A DNA stretch of 64,000 nt, from the NCBI GenBank assembly GCA_002261195.1, contig MVBO01000064.1:1-64000 (forward strand), written 5' to 3'. Positions 29,719-41,013 of the stretch are shown here, one piece after another. The position numbers were made by a program, and so were the translations under genes. The number at the start of each line of letters is the position of its first letter. Position 1 is the first letter of the stretch. The notes beneath the pieces are model-generated. The model searched no databases. It was not told the origin of the DNA and saw nothing but the letters and a program-made list of their open reading frames with translations. The DNA comes from Bifiguratus adelaidae (taxonomy: Eukaryota; Mucoromycota; Endogonomycetes; Endogonales).

Positions 29719-31644
29719 CTAAAAGAATCGGAAAACGCTATCTGGCCCCCGCCGAGCTTTGAAACCAGCATACCATCGACAGAGAGCCCAAAGAATGAAA
29801 AGACCGACGATCCAAACGGAGAAGAAGCCTGGCTTCTCCAATGCCAAGAGCTTTCCACCTTTGCCGTCGTCAACGGTCCAACTTTCGGGACTGATTTGGA
29901 GAGTTATCCATCCGAGTATGCCGTACAATGGTAAGTGAATGATGTAGAAGAACAGAGCGCATCGTCCGTAATCATATAATGGTCCTCCAGTAATGAAGCC
30001 GATCGAATATTGCGCACAATTTCGCAATTTCGCGACAGTCGTAGACCCTGACTCGCCTTCGGAAGCAGTGTCCTTGACAACGTCTGTGGGCAGCAAAAAG
30101 AATGCGGCCAATGAGAAGTGATTGATGGCCATGTAGAGTGAAGAGTAGGCATAATCCGGCGGATATTTAATCGTGTTGAAGAAAGTTTGCCAGTTCGTGA
30201 GGAAAGGATTGTTCAGGAAAGTACCGGCTGGTGGTGCTGGTAGGAGATCTGGGTTTACGTTGCCGAATCCTCCAATAACGCGCACCACAACAAAGGCAAT
30301 GGTAAAGATGACGCCACAAAGCTGTGAATTTTGTCAGTCGGATAGCCAACAAATACAAGCTTAGGACACATACCACATTGAGGCTGATATTCTCCATCGG
30401 GCCTCGCTTGCGACCGAGCATGATGTATCCAAAAGCAACTCCGTAAAGAGACAAACCAAGCCAATTCAAGGGAGGATAGATGGAAAAGAAGAAGCTGGCC
30501 TGCCCAGGGAGATAGATCATATACTTCCACCAAGCAAATCCTGTGCCATTAGGTGTAGGTTTCGGTACGAGTAATAGATTGAGCGTGACGAGAGCGAATA
30601 CCAATAGAAGGAGTCCTACAATGCGCAAAAGCTTCACTCGAGTAGCGGCACCCTCGATATCAGGTATGCTAGATCGACCTGATGCAACTCTACGACGTGC
30701 CCTCGTCTCAAGCTTCTTCAAGGCTGCACTATAGGCGTGGTTCGATGCGATCGCAACCACGGCACTAAGAAAGAAATTGACACCTAACGCTACGAGGACA
30801 GTGGTGGCAAATTTACCTGCGACAATACATTTAGTATGATGGTGTACAATCGCACTCACTTACTTTCTGCTCCCATCCACCTGCTGCCGCTCCAATTATA
30901 CGTCTGTACCATGTTGAGGAATACCAAAAGAGCACCACGAATAGCAAAGTGTCGAAGAAGCTTCGAATCCTCCCAACCAAGGCGTTTTCGAGATCGTATA
31001 AAATATACCACACCGATTCCCATCAGAAAGGCGAAGCCTAAGTGCGCAATGCTCGGTTAAATCAAGATCGTTGGACCAGGCTGAAGATGTCGAGTACTTG
31101 CCTGGAGCACATGGGTGCGTAGCTAACCGCAAGAGAAATTGAAAAGAGGAGGTATAGGAAGGTAATTCATACCAGACCTCGTGTGGCCCGTACCTAGTTG
31201 CAACAGGTGAGAATAATTTCTGGGCTAAAATGATTGCAAGCACGCACCATGTGGTCAAAAATAACTTTGCATCTAAAGCAAGAAGGACAGTTTAGCATGT
31301 TATCTTTGGTTCAACCAAGGGTATTGATACATACGATCAATACTTTCCAAGATCATAATCAGTCCTCGCAACAAGTCCAAGGCAACAATGCGTTGGCCTT
31401 GTGGCACTTTGAGGCTCGGATCAGCACTCTGGTCAGCTATAGCCACATTGTCATCGGCCTGTATCGCTCTGTACGCTTTCCAATCTCGGTGCTGCAGACG
31501 TATTCCGGTTAATTACCCGGAACTGCGCCACTTTCTTTCCGCACGTCGTCGCATTGTATTCTGCACAAGCGTGATACTCACAATATCATTGGAGAGGAGA
31601 GACTGGGCCTCACTATCCACATTCGCCGTCTTTCCCTTCGCCAT
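29719..31644 (-). CDS. Multipass membrane acyltransferase, HGSNAT/DUF1624 type
   Basis: Seven exons: 31582-31644, 31335-31491, 31248-31272, 31102-31193, 30864-31037, 30374-30816, 29719-30321; 518 aa. Family landmarks appear only after splicing: RIVALDLLRGLIMILESIDH (first helix, the DxxRGxxxxxMxxDH pattern), THPCAPGFAFLMGIG, then a GW...LLRHFAIRGALLVFLN block. About ten hydrophobic helices follow. Such proteins move acetyl or other acyl groups across membranes onto sugars; the human member acetylates heparan glucosamine in lysosomes. The fungal substrate is unknown. Intron 4 (31038-31101) needs a GC donor (CCAG/GCAAGT). The acceptor before exon 2 was chosen to avoid stops; GATACAG at 31468 is a weaker alternative. 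It is divergent from END3 with 135 bp between starts. Confidence 0.82.
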
Positions 31645-31779
31645 TCTCCCACAACTAAAGGCCGCCCGAAGCAAGTGCAAAAGGGTGGAAATTGAAGCCT
31701 CAAGAAATTATTCTATACATTTAATTAATAAGATCTCCATTATAAACGTCACCGGCTGGGAGCGTTCAGTTGTGGACCA

Positions 31780-33250
31780 ATGAGCATCACGCAGGAGGAG
31801 ATTGGCAAGTATGCCGAGATATTTCAAGCTCAGAATCCAGTCAATGGTTACATAAACGGTAGGTGCTGTCAAGTGTGACCGATGAAACTTTATGAAGGTG
31901 TACGCTCATTCTTATATGATGTGCTTCCTGTTACAGGTAGTCAAGCACAAAGCATCTTTCTAAACTCTGGACTGCCGGTGAACAAGCTTGAAAAGATATG
32001 GCACGTGCTTTATATAGGTTGGGAGGCGAACGTAAGGGACTAACTTTCGTACGTTAGGGACTTATCCGACATTGATAGCGACGGTCAATTGGATTTTGAC
32101 GAGTTCTGTATCGCCATGCATCTCACCTACGGCACTTTGGATGGTGTCTTTCCTGAACTGCCCAACGCTCTTCCACAATACGTGATACCCAGCTCTAAAG
32201 CTCACCTTGTTCGATCCCAACAAGTTCAAGTGCAACCTACAGGATATGGAGGCCAGCAAGGCTACGTGCAACCGCAAGAGTTCAACTGGGGAATCAGCTC
32301 CCTGGATCTCCAGACCTACGAGAATGTCTTCAATCGATACAATCAAAACCCTGGGGGCAAAATAAGATGTAAGATCTAAGGACAATACGATGAACATCAG
32401 CTAATGCACAGATACGGCAGTTGTGGACATGGAAGAGTTTTATGCAACGCTACCGATATCAAGAGAGGAACTCTCCGCCGCATGGTGGGTATAGCGAGCA
32501 TGCTTCCACTTTGGGCCTCGAAATTGTCTAACAGGTAAATTAGGTCCCTGGTTGATGTAAACCACGCGCATGCGCTAAGTCGCGACCAAGCCGTTGTCTA
32601 CCTTCATATCTTGAATCAGCGGAGTCAAGGTCGACCTATGCCCACTGAACTTCCTTCAGATCTTCAAAAGGCATTCGCAGGACAATATTCCGCCAACCTC
32701 GGTGATCGACCAGGACAGAATACAAACTCGCGCAAAGGCACAAATGCTAGTGCTGCGCTAGCAGATAGTTATGTCAACCGATTGGGCGTTGCCAGCACAA
32801 CACTTAGTAGCAAAGGTGAGCTTAAATCATTCTGCTTGCTTTATTCTGTTCTGCTAAACTCAGCATCTGACTTCAGGAAGCGTTCAGGCCGCGCCGAAAG
32901 TAGATGAAGAACAAGAATTGCGGAGACAATTGTCAGAGCTACAACAGAAGGTGGCTGACGCACAACGAGAAGCCCTTTCGCGCCCAAAGCAAACGGATGA
33001 AAACACCCTAAAGTCGGAATTTCAGGCGCTTTACGATTATAAACTCAAGCAGCTCACGGAAAGCGGTGATATGGAGAACCGCGTCGCACGCCAAGATAGA
33101 GACCTTAACCGTGTCAGAGGAATACTCAGGGATCTTCAAGAACGCATGGAGGACGTACGTAAACAAAAGAGGGAGGTGGAACAGATTTTGGAAGATCGAG
33201 AATTCGAACTCCAAAAGGTACAAAGAGAAATTGATGCCGAAAAAGCATGA
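31780..33250 (+). CDS. END3: END3-type EH-domain endocytosis protein
   Basis: Six exons (31780-31858, 31937-32000, 32058-32368, 32412-32484, 32544-32815, 32877-33250) encode 390 aa. The N-terminal EH domain reads YAEIFQAQNPVNGYINGSQA, NKLEKIWDLSDIDSDGQLDF, DEFCIAMHL, with an EF-hand loop DIDSDGQLDFDEF. The middle matches the second, degenerate EH region of End3 (SLDLQTYENVFNRY, VVDMEEFYATLPI). The C-terminal ~120 residues form a heptad-rich coiled coil. End3 works with Pan1 and Sla1 in actin-driven endocytosis at cortical patches. The second intron (32001-32057) needs a GC donor (ATATG/GCACGT); a branch site GACTAAC precedes its acceptor. Confidence 0.9.
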
Positions 33251-34145
33251 TGTAGAAGATAACACGATGACACACGATACTAGTGGTCGTTTGGCTTATT
33301 TGGGTCCTCTAATTAGGTCATTTGGCGGCAATATTCCGGTAAAGGGACCTGTAAACTCTGCGCAAGTTGAATTGACAAAGGAAACATATTCCCCCCTGTG
33401 TTGTGCTTTGACAGGCCACATGACCCCAAATCGTCCGATTAAGACCAACAGTATGGTTATAGCCCGCTCATCGTATTCCCTGACATGTAACCACAGCTAC
33501 TTAATTGGCTTGAGTCACCGAAGCATCTACGCACAAAATCATCCCAAAACCGGTTTTTATGGGCAAATGTGCGTTCATTTCGCTTCTGTGCGGGGTTCTG
33601 GGCAATAGCACCACCAGACAAATCTTCCTCTTTCCTGCCATCGCGTTCGACCTTCGAGACGCCTCCACAATTTGCAAAGACCATTGCACGGATCTCCGCA
33701 TGCAGGCCCATGCGTCTCGACTCAGATTTGGGATCCCGTAGTTGTCTTTTCTTGGTTAGCAGGCGGCATCTCGACCACCGAGCACCATTGCCGCTTTTAG
33801 GTTGTGCGGGTTGATGTGGTGTTATGGTGTAACCATGAGCCTATCCCCTTGGACCAAGTTTACGACTCAATGAAGTGAGGATCGCTGCCATGCTCTGTCG
33901 CGCCTTCAAATTTTCTCAATTGGCAATCCTTGACCCCTGACACTTTTTCTTCCGTTTGCTTTGCCCATGCCGCCATTGTTCGTTTAAGTTGAGAATAGGT
34001 ATAACGTTGGGCAAGCTTGCTGATTTCTCTCAACTTCGCACGCCATATCGTCCCTTCGTTTTAAAGTGATTTCATCAAAACCGCTAGCTTGCGCTAACAG
34101 GTGACGCCTGCCTTGGTCGTTTTTCCTCCATATATCCGCAACCCC
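33251..34145. other. Intergenic region, about 0.9 kb
   Basis: Between END3 and the seven-helix gene. A minus-strand ATG frame of 84 codons (33457-33711) has no recognisable motif and a poor chance of being real. The rest is the END3 3' UTR and the downstream promoter. I see no repeat or RNA gene. Confidence 0.4.
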
Positions 34146-35492
34146 ATGTCTTCACAGCCTCTCAGCGCGCGCGCTCCAGACTGGCAAGAGCTTGTCTCGG
34201 AATGCGTCTCTCTCGTGTCAGGTACGATGTTTCATCTTCATTTGACGGTGCAGACATTGACAACAACGTTGGTTGTAGTGACGATAGTGTCCAGTCTTTT
34301 CGGTGCAAAGCTTGCCGCTGGTGTAGAATGGAAGTCACTGCCATACAGTAAAGGCCTTGTGCTTTCACTGTACGCTTTCGTCTGGACTTTTGTCACTTCT
34401 TCTTGCTTGCTAGTATCGACTAACGATGGTATGTCAAATCAGCCGATTCCCACTGATCCCATTGGCAAGTTTGCTTACATATGTAACTCTAGGCAATATT
34501 ATCTCTTGCAGTCTGTCTATCTTGGCTTGCGACGTCTTTTACGCTGGCAGTAAGATCATTACATACCTATGGTAAATATACCGACTTTTAATGACCTTGA
34601 TACTTAACAATGACGATTAGGCTGGTAGAGAAAGTATGGGTTGTTCAAGCTGTAAAAACACATCGCCTACGAACACCATTGTATATTCTCAACCTGGTGC
34701 TCATGTTGCCATATATTGGCATTTTCATTTTGATGGTACGCGGACAAGGATTGTTAGAATGCTGAACAAAGTCACTTACCCCTTTCCCGTATAGGTCATG
34801 TTCCGCATCAGCTACATCACTGACCAGAACACCTGTATCATCGGTCTACAACCTATCGCTTCCATTCCCCTGCTGGTCTACGATTTCGTAAGTGGTCTAT
34901 CTCCGAGCCATTGTTTCGCTCTTTCTCCTGTCTAGCGCACATACTTATCCACCCTGAACGCAATAGGTGTTCAACTCCTACATCACTCTCTTGTTTCTTC
35001 GACCTTTATTATGGAGAAACAAGAATGCTCGAGAATGGCCTCACTCTCGCTTGTCTCACGTAGCAAGACGTACATTGGTTGCCGCCATTGTATGTCTTAT
35101 TGCTTCCTTTGTCAATGTCATGCTTGTTGTGTCCTTCCATGGTCAAGAACGGGGTGTATTGTGTTTGACTTGCTGCACGCTGGACGTTACGGTCAACTTA
35201 ATCACAATTCATTGGGTAAGTATTTCTCAGCTAGAGCAGAGAAATGAGCACTTACAAGTCGCTATAGGTCACAACTCCTCCCAGAAAGAATACCAACAAC
35301 AACCTGCTCAAGACCAATAATCACCACAATAACCTATCAACCGCCAAAGTGGATCGATCGAACGTTTTCGTTCTCATGGAAACCACCGAAGAGATGTCTT
35401 ATCCCCGCGATGAAATCGTTGTACAGCCTCGCGATGAGAACGACACATCGCCGATGACAGATCCCAAACACATGCAAATGGACGAAATCTGA
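34146..35492 (+). CDS. Orphan seven-transmembrane protein
   Basis: Six exons (34146-34428, 34493-34571, 34621-34735, 34795-34887, 34967-35215, 35268-35492) encode 347 aa. Seven hydrophobic segments can be seen: near residues 25-50 (TTTLVVVTIVSSLFGA), 62-82, 97-118, 138-160, 168-200, 222-245 and 250-275, the last ending LITIHWVT. The tail of about 70 residues is hydrophilic, Asn-rich then acidic. Positive residues flank helix 3 (VKTHRLRTPL). Topology resembles GPCR-like receptors, but I recognise no known fungal receptor class (Ste2, Ste3, Git3, PTH11) by motif. It could equally be a seven-helix transporter-like protein. All six exon phases agree, so the gene model is sound although the function is open. 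Confidence 0.8.
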
Positions 35493-35764
35493 TGTAGAGA
35501 TTTCGCTTCGTAGCGGTTTGTAGATAACCTAGGACCAAATGCTTTCCGTGCGAACACAGTGTTAAGTGCAACGATTTGGTTATTATTGTGTAAAAGTAAA
35601 CCGATCTAATCCCAAGATCCAGCGCGTTCAATCTTCCTTTGTGGATCTGCAAATCGGTTTGGATCAGATAAGCAAAATAGCGAAATTTACGAAAAAAATT
35701 CTGCATCGCGAGGTGCGTGTGTTCTTTTGCCTCTTGCTCATTCACGCTTGGTTAATGCTCACGG

Positions 35765-37033
35765 ATGGCGGTGCTCAAGTCTCAGCAAACCTCGAAACCA
35801 GCACCATGGGCGGTCTCCAAGTCACCGCTTCAAGTCTCGCCCATATCCTTTGGCGCCGGTGTGTTTTCCGGCAACTATGAGACCGTAGAACAGCTTCCTC
35901 GGATAAAACCGGTCGAAGCTGTCGTTCGAGCCCTTGAGCGAGGTATGTGTTTGCCATACAGACGTGGTGAGAAGCCTATAGTAGATAGACCGAATGGCTG
36001 ACGGTGTACATAGGAATCAATCTTTTCGATACGTCGCCTTACTACGGCGATTCAGAAAAGATCCTTGGGGACGCCTTGAAAAAGGTATCAAATGCCTATC
36101 CCAGATCTTGCTACTACATCTCCACCAAAGTTGGACGCTACGGCTATCGGAAATGTGACTTTGATTACTCATCACAACGAGTCCGAACGAGCGTTGAGGA
36201 GAGCATGCGCCGTTTACACACAGATTACATCGACATTGTGTATTGTCACGATGTGGAGTTCGTTGATCGAGAGGATGTTCAGACGGCTCTTAAAGAATTA
36301 TTTCAGCTAAAGGTACGTGGAGCGCAGTCTGTATGCAGGCCCAAGGCATGCTAACTCAATTTAGGCTGAAGGAAAAATTGGACATGTCGGTATTTCGGGG
36401 TATCCTTTGCCTGTTCTCTCTCAGATTGCTGCCTATCAGGATGAAATTGGCCAGCCTCTGGACGTCGTCCTATCCTATTGCCACTATACACTTCAAAACA
36501 GTTGCTTGGCCGAGTACATTCCAAGCTTCCAAGCGCAAGATGTCAAGTACATCTTTAATGCTAGTCCGTTGAGCATGGGTTTACTTCGATCATGGGCTGA
36601 TAATGTTCCGATATGGCATCCAGCACCTCCAGAATGCCGAGAAACGGTGGCGAAATGCGCACAAATACCCAAAGCCAAAGGAATCGCCTTGGCTGACCTT
36701 GCGTCCCGCTACTCGTTTGATGCCGTCAAATTCAAGCCTTATCATCTTCTCACAGGCAGTGTCGTACTTGATCATTGCCATCTTCCGTCTCCTCCACCGG
36801 AAGCCATAGATGTTGACGGCGCCGAGTCATCCATTACATCTACAGTGATTGGCCTGGAAACGCCTCAGGAAGTAGAGTCTGCCTATGCTACGTGGTCACT
36901 TGTACAAGACCGCCAATTGGGGATTGTGGAAACGTCAACCGAGGAGCTCGAGTGTATCCAGGCATTTCGGCAAGCATTAGGGCCATGGAAAGATTGGAGT
37001 TGGGAGAGTCCAACAAGCAATGAGATGGCGTAG
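35765..37033 (+). CDS. ARA2: Aldo-keto reductase, D-arabinose 1-dehydrogenase (Ara2) type
   Basis: Exons 35765-35942, 36014-36312, 36365-37033; 381 aa. The AKR tetrad is visible: Asp and Tyr in INLFDTSPYYGDSE, Lys in YYISTKVGRYGY, His in IVYCHDVEF. The SFGAGVFSG start and the long C-terminal part with SSITSTVIGLETPQEVE match Ara2 and plant L-galactose dehydrogenase, which make D-erythroascorbate and ascorbate precursors with NAD. The first intron splits the Gly codon before INLFDTS. The protein is slightly longer than yeast Ara2 (335 aa) through a Pro-rich insert around residue 290. No targeting signal is seen. Confidence 0.85.
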
Positions 37034-37260
37034 TGGATTGGGTAAATGGGACATTTATGACGGTGGTGGATTTTGCTGTGCTTATTCATATCCTATAACC
37101 TCTCGTGTACAATAAATTGTGGATGCGTCTTGCAGCGACTACTTGCACCAAAGAAAGCTGTTTCCCAAAAAGGCAATGTCTCCCAAACGGCAAAAAGGGC
37201 ACGCCTTTATTTCCACGGTCCGTTAGATCCTCGTCTCACCCTATCCTTGTCAAGCACACT

Positions 37261-39030
37261 ATGATGGAGTCCTTTGTCAAAACTGATGCCGCTGGACACT
37301 TTCCCATCCAAAACCTACCTTATGGCGTATTCTCCAAGCAGGAAACGGTAAGCTATAGCCTGTTCAGGGATGGCTTTTCGTGTTCGCTGATAGAGTACGC
37401 TTAGGACGATCGACAGATTGGTGTAGCTATCGGAGACTATGTTTTAAGCTTGCCTGTGCTGGTACAACAAGGTCTCATCCAGGACCACAACGATGCACTA
37501 CTCAAGGTAGGTTTCCCTGACGCTGAAGCACGCCTAACAGGATGCGCTAGCCTATATTGAATGATTTCATGGCACTCGGCAAGTCTGTATGGTCGGCTAC
37601 ACGAAAGCAACTACAAGAGCTGCTGGTCAAAGGCGGTCTTTTAGAGAATCATCCTGTACGCGAAACCGCACTGATTCCCATGTCGGAAGTGACAATGCAT
37701 TTGCCAATGCAGATCGGGTAGGAAGGGGCAACAGGCAATGATGCGGAGACTAATAGGTTATAGTGATTACACGGACTTCTATTGTTCTCGAGAGCATGCT
37801 ACGAATGTGGGTGTCATGTTTCGTGGCAAAGACAACGCGTTACAACCTAACTGGTAGGTGATTGGACGATCTCAAACGGACAGTCTCGCATTTCCATGTT
37901 GATCATGTCCGCCATAGGCTACACATTCCTGTTGGATACCATGGACGTGCTTCTTCCGTTGCTGTTAGCGGCACTCCAGTGAAGCGTCCTGCAGGTCAGC
38001 GTCTTGCAAAGAAGGGAGACACCCAACCGGTCTTTGGCGCAAGCGTTCGATTGGATTTTGAATTGGAAATGGCAGGTTAACCCAAAAAGCGACCCCGTAT
38101 GTCATGCTCATGATGTCGCTCAGGGTTGGATTGTCGGTACTGGCAATCAATTGGGTGAGCCAATCTCCATAGGAAATGCCAAAGATCACATCTTTGGTAT
38201 GGTATTACTAAACGACTGGAGCGGTGAGCGTCACGCCAAATGTCCGGCGCAATATGACTGAAGCAACTTTGTGCAGCTCGTGATATTCAAAGCTGGGAAT
38301 ACATACCACTAGGTAAGTAGGCAAAGAGCCATCTTGATACTTCACTGCTCACATGCTGCTAGGACCTTTCCTGGGCAAATCTTTCCTTACCACAATATCA
38401 CCTTGGATTGTCACACTGGAAGCCCTTGAACCTTTCCTTGTGGAAGGTCCCCGGCAGGTAAGCCAATGAATGATCAAGACGGAACAGCACTAAGAACATG
38501 GCCAGGATCCCACCCCCCTTCCCTATCTAAGAGAGAATGGCAAAACAGCCTACGACATTAAATTGCAAGTTGACATGAAGCGTAAGTTACCCATTGCAGT
38601 AGCCTGGAATGCCTTATTCGAACGTAACATAGCCGCCCAATCCGACGCTTTCAAGACTATATCTGTATCCAATCTCAAACACATGTATTGGTCCGTCTTT
38701 CAGCAATTGTCCCATCATACTGTTAATGGCTGCAACATGCGACCTGGGGACCTCGGTGGTACAGGGACCATCTCAGGACCCGTAAGTTATTATCAAGGCT
38801 CAATCAATCACATTGCTAATTTATAAAATCAGACACCCGACTCTTACGGGTCCCTCCTCGAACTCACATGGTCAGGGGCACATCCTATTCCGTTCGACCA
38901 TCAAAGCCGCACCTTTATCGAAGATGGCGATGAGATCAAAATGACTGGCTGGTGTGAGGCTGAGGGTATCAAAATAGGCTTCGGTGAATGCCGTGGCATA
39001 GTGTTGCCCTGCACCACCTGTAGCACATAA
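37261..39030 (+). CDS. Fumarylacetoacetase
   Basis: Eleven exons: 37261-37347, 37405-37506, 37551-37717, 37764-37853, 37918-38071, 38124-38223, 38277-38312, 38363-38457, 38506-38581, 38633-38781, 38833-39030; 417 aa (human enzyme 419). Last step of tyrosine catabolism: fumarylacetoacetate to fumarate plus acetoacetate. Active-site blocks are [77 protein letters not shown] and [15 protein letters not shown]. Intron 5 (38072-38123) needs a GC donor (AAATG/GCAGGT): it alone keeps the frame and the exact family spacing between ELEM and the VGxGN block. The double ATG at 37261 and 37264 leaves the first residue open. The gene is unusually fragmented for this window. Confidence 0.92.
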
Positions 39031-39228
39031 GAGATTGTCATAAGGTCTGACGGTGATGACCTCATCATATGTCATCCAATCAAATGACACCATCCATCCC
39101 TTTTTGCATGGCACACACTTTAATGTGACCACAGCGATGTTCTAGACGCATCATGGATATTTTTATCCGTTCCATAGAGTGTGTATGCACATTTCAACAT
39201 TCTTTCCGGTTGAATACCATGGCATGAC

Positions 39229-40146
39229 ATGGCCACCACACATCGCCACATGGATAACGACGCTCTTAACCGCGCCTTCTCTTCATATTTGGAAAGCTAC
39301 GGAGACTTAAAATTTTCTCACTCGGCTGAATCCTGCAGCTCTTTTGCTCATGAACCTCTAGGAGATATTCCTAGTTCAACGATGCCTTCACATTCAACTC
39401 GTGGTTCGACGCTTGTCATGGCGTCAACTTCTACCTATAACGACTTTTATCCGCACTCTCATCTGTCACCATCGCACCATCGCCGATCGTCGAGACCGCC
39501 GCTTGAATACGTCGCTCTTCAACAGCCTCACGAAGTAGAGTACACGCATGTCAACCCTATCGCAATAGCCAAGCGCGAGCTTCAAACGCAGAGAGCTCGG
39601 CTACCTCCTCGTATGCGAGCTCCTGCTGGTCATGGGCTGAACCCCATACGGCAAGAGAAGTTTGGACTAGCGGTTGGTTCACAAACACAGTCTACGGTAC
39701 CCGGTCATGGACAAATCTCTGACCTCAAGGTTGCTTCTCCATATCCGCCGACCCCACCGGGCTCTATGCAGTCGCTTAACGCTCTGGAAGCGAACCATAA
39801 CATACGGTCGTCAATGCCACCCCCGCAGACTTCTGCTCAGCCTTGCAACCCCTTTATGGCTGAAGTACCTTCTTCCTCTTCGCTCGAACGTCCATCTACA
39901 CCTCCAAAGAGTATCCTTATCCACAAACCATCAAAGAACCGACCAAAGTCAAAGTCCGCTCTGACTTACCCTTCTCAACCTACGGGTGCCAAAGCACCAA
40001 GGAAGGCAGTATCCTTTGATGAAAGAGTCGTTGTCATCGCAGCTCCCGAGAACCATGTGCAAGAGTCTGATTCTTTTAGTTTTGCACATAGAGAGATGGA
40101 GCCAGTCGAAGAAGAACCTTATCCTTTTACCGAAGAGCCAGCGTAA
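39229..40146 (+). CDS. Disordered Ser/Pro/His-rich protein with a possible PP1-docking motif
   Basis: A 305-aa protein of low complexity, mostly Ser, Pro and His, with no folded domain I can recognise. Near the C-terminus it has PPKSILIHKP and, 35 residues on, RKAVSFDERVVV; KAVSF fits the RVxF docking motif for protein phosphatase 1 and SILI is near the SILK motif. This is suggestive only. A two-codon upstream ORF (ATG GCA TGA, 39219-39227) ends just before the start. If a 33-nt intron (40143-40175, GTAAAT...TTCCTTCCAG) is real, the protein continues to 40305 and ends KKKKGLKKVAGWFS (348 aa). Confidence 0.65.
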   Translation: MATTHRHMDNDALNRAFSSYLESYGDLKFSHSAESCSSFAHEPLGDIPSSTMPSHSTRGSTLVMASTSTYNDFYPHSHLSPSHHRRSSRPPLEYVALQQPHEVEYTHVNPIAIAKRELQTQRARLPPRMRAPAGHGLNPIRQEKFGLAVGSQTQSTVPGHGQISDLKVASPYPPTPPGSMQSLNALEANHNIRSSMPPPQTSAQPCNPFMAEVPSSSSLERPSTPPKSILIHKPSKNRPKSKSALTYPSQPTGAKAPRKAVSFDERVVVIAAPENHVQESDSFSFAHREMEPVEEEPYPFTEEPA

Positions 40147-40380
40147 ATACCCGGTCTCTCGCTTTTTCCTTCCAGTTCGTCCATTTCCTCATCACAGTCC
40201 GAGCCTAGCGACTTGAGGTCGACGCAACCATCTCATATTCCCACTCACACCGCCGCATCCAAGAAAAAGAAGGGGTTGAAGAAGGTAGCTGGCTGGTTCT
40301 CTTAATCATCTCACCGTAATCATTTGTACACTATGTATAGCTGCCATCAACCAATGAGTCTTAACCTGTATAAGGTATCC

Positions 40381-40974
40381 TCATAATCCTATCTCCATTG
40401 CCTTTGCCAAGCGCGAATGTGGGTGCTCTTTAACCAGCAGCGTGGCGCGATAAGGATCCTGCACATACGGATTAGTGCCGCGATGCAGATGTCTGAACAA
40501 TGGAAACACTGGACAATGTTCTTCGCCCACATCAGGAGCGCCAACCCAATAACAGGAGCACTGAAGATGAGAGCTTGTTGTGTTTGTCCAAGCGCCGCAT
40601 GTTGATACTGTCCATGCACACCTCGACGACATTGAAATTTAAGGTCAATTCGGCCATCTGTTCAAGATATTGCGCCTTAGCGAAGGCACTATTGGGACCA
40701 ATGCCATGGGGCTGAAGAAGGCGATCGATACGATCACCAAGCACAGAAAGAACGAGATTTGCCTTATCAAAACATGTTGCCGACAACCAAGCAAGCAATT
40801 GGCTGATCAAGAAGATCTGGAAAATAGCATCCTTAGATGAGCCATGTTGCAAGATTACCCCATGGTATACGCATCACATCAGCCACACCTTGGAGGCGTT
40901 GCCCCCACTTTTCGTTTCAAGCCATGGATGAAATCTGAAATTGCGGGGCTCGCGTTTTTGCCAAGCCAATACAT
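40381..40974 (-). CDS. Uncharacterised small protein, 151 aa, three exons
   Basis: Exons 40909-40974, 40622-40831, 40381-40560 (introns of 77 and 61 nt) join in frame and in phase 0 throughout. The protein starts MYWLGKNASPAISDFIHGLK, has a hydrophobic helix near QIFLISQLLAWLSA, a Cys-bearing middle (GAPDVGEEHCPVFPLF) and ends with DPYRATLLVKEHPHSRLAKAM. The second half reads as a genuine conserved protein, although I do not recognise the family. The first exon is the least certain: its donor is a weak GTGGGG. The gene is divergent from the PPxY protein gene with 39 bp between starts. Confidence 0.55.
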
Positions 40975-41013
40975 TTAAAAGGCGCCGCTTGTCAGCTCGG
41001 ACACCACTCACTC

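Noticed and set aside
33457-33711. 84-codon minus-strand ATG frame
   Set aside because: No motif, no splice partner, and no close relation to a promoter.
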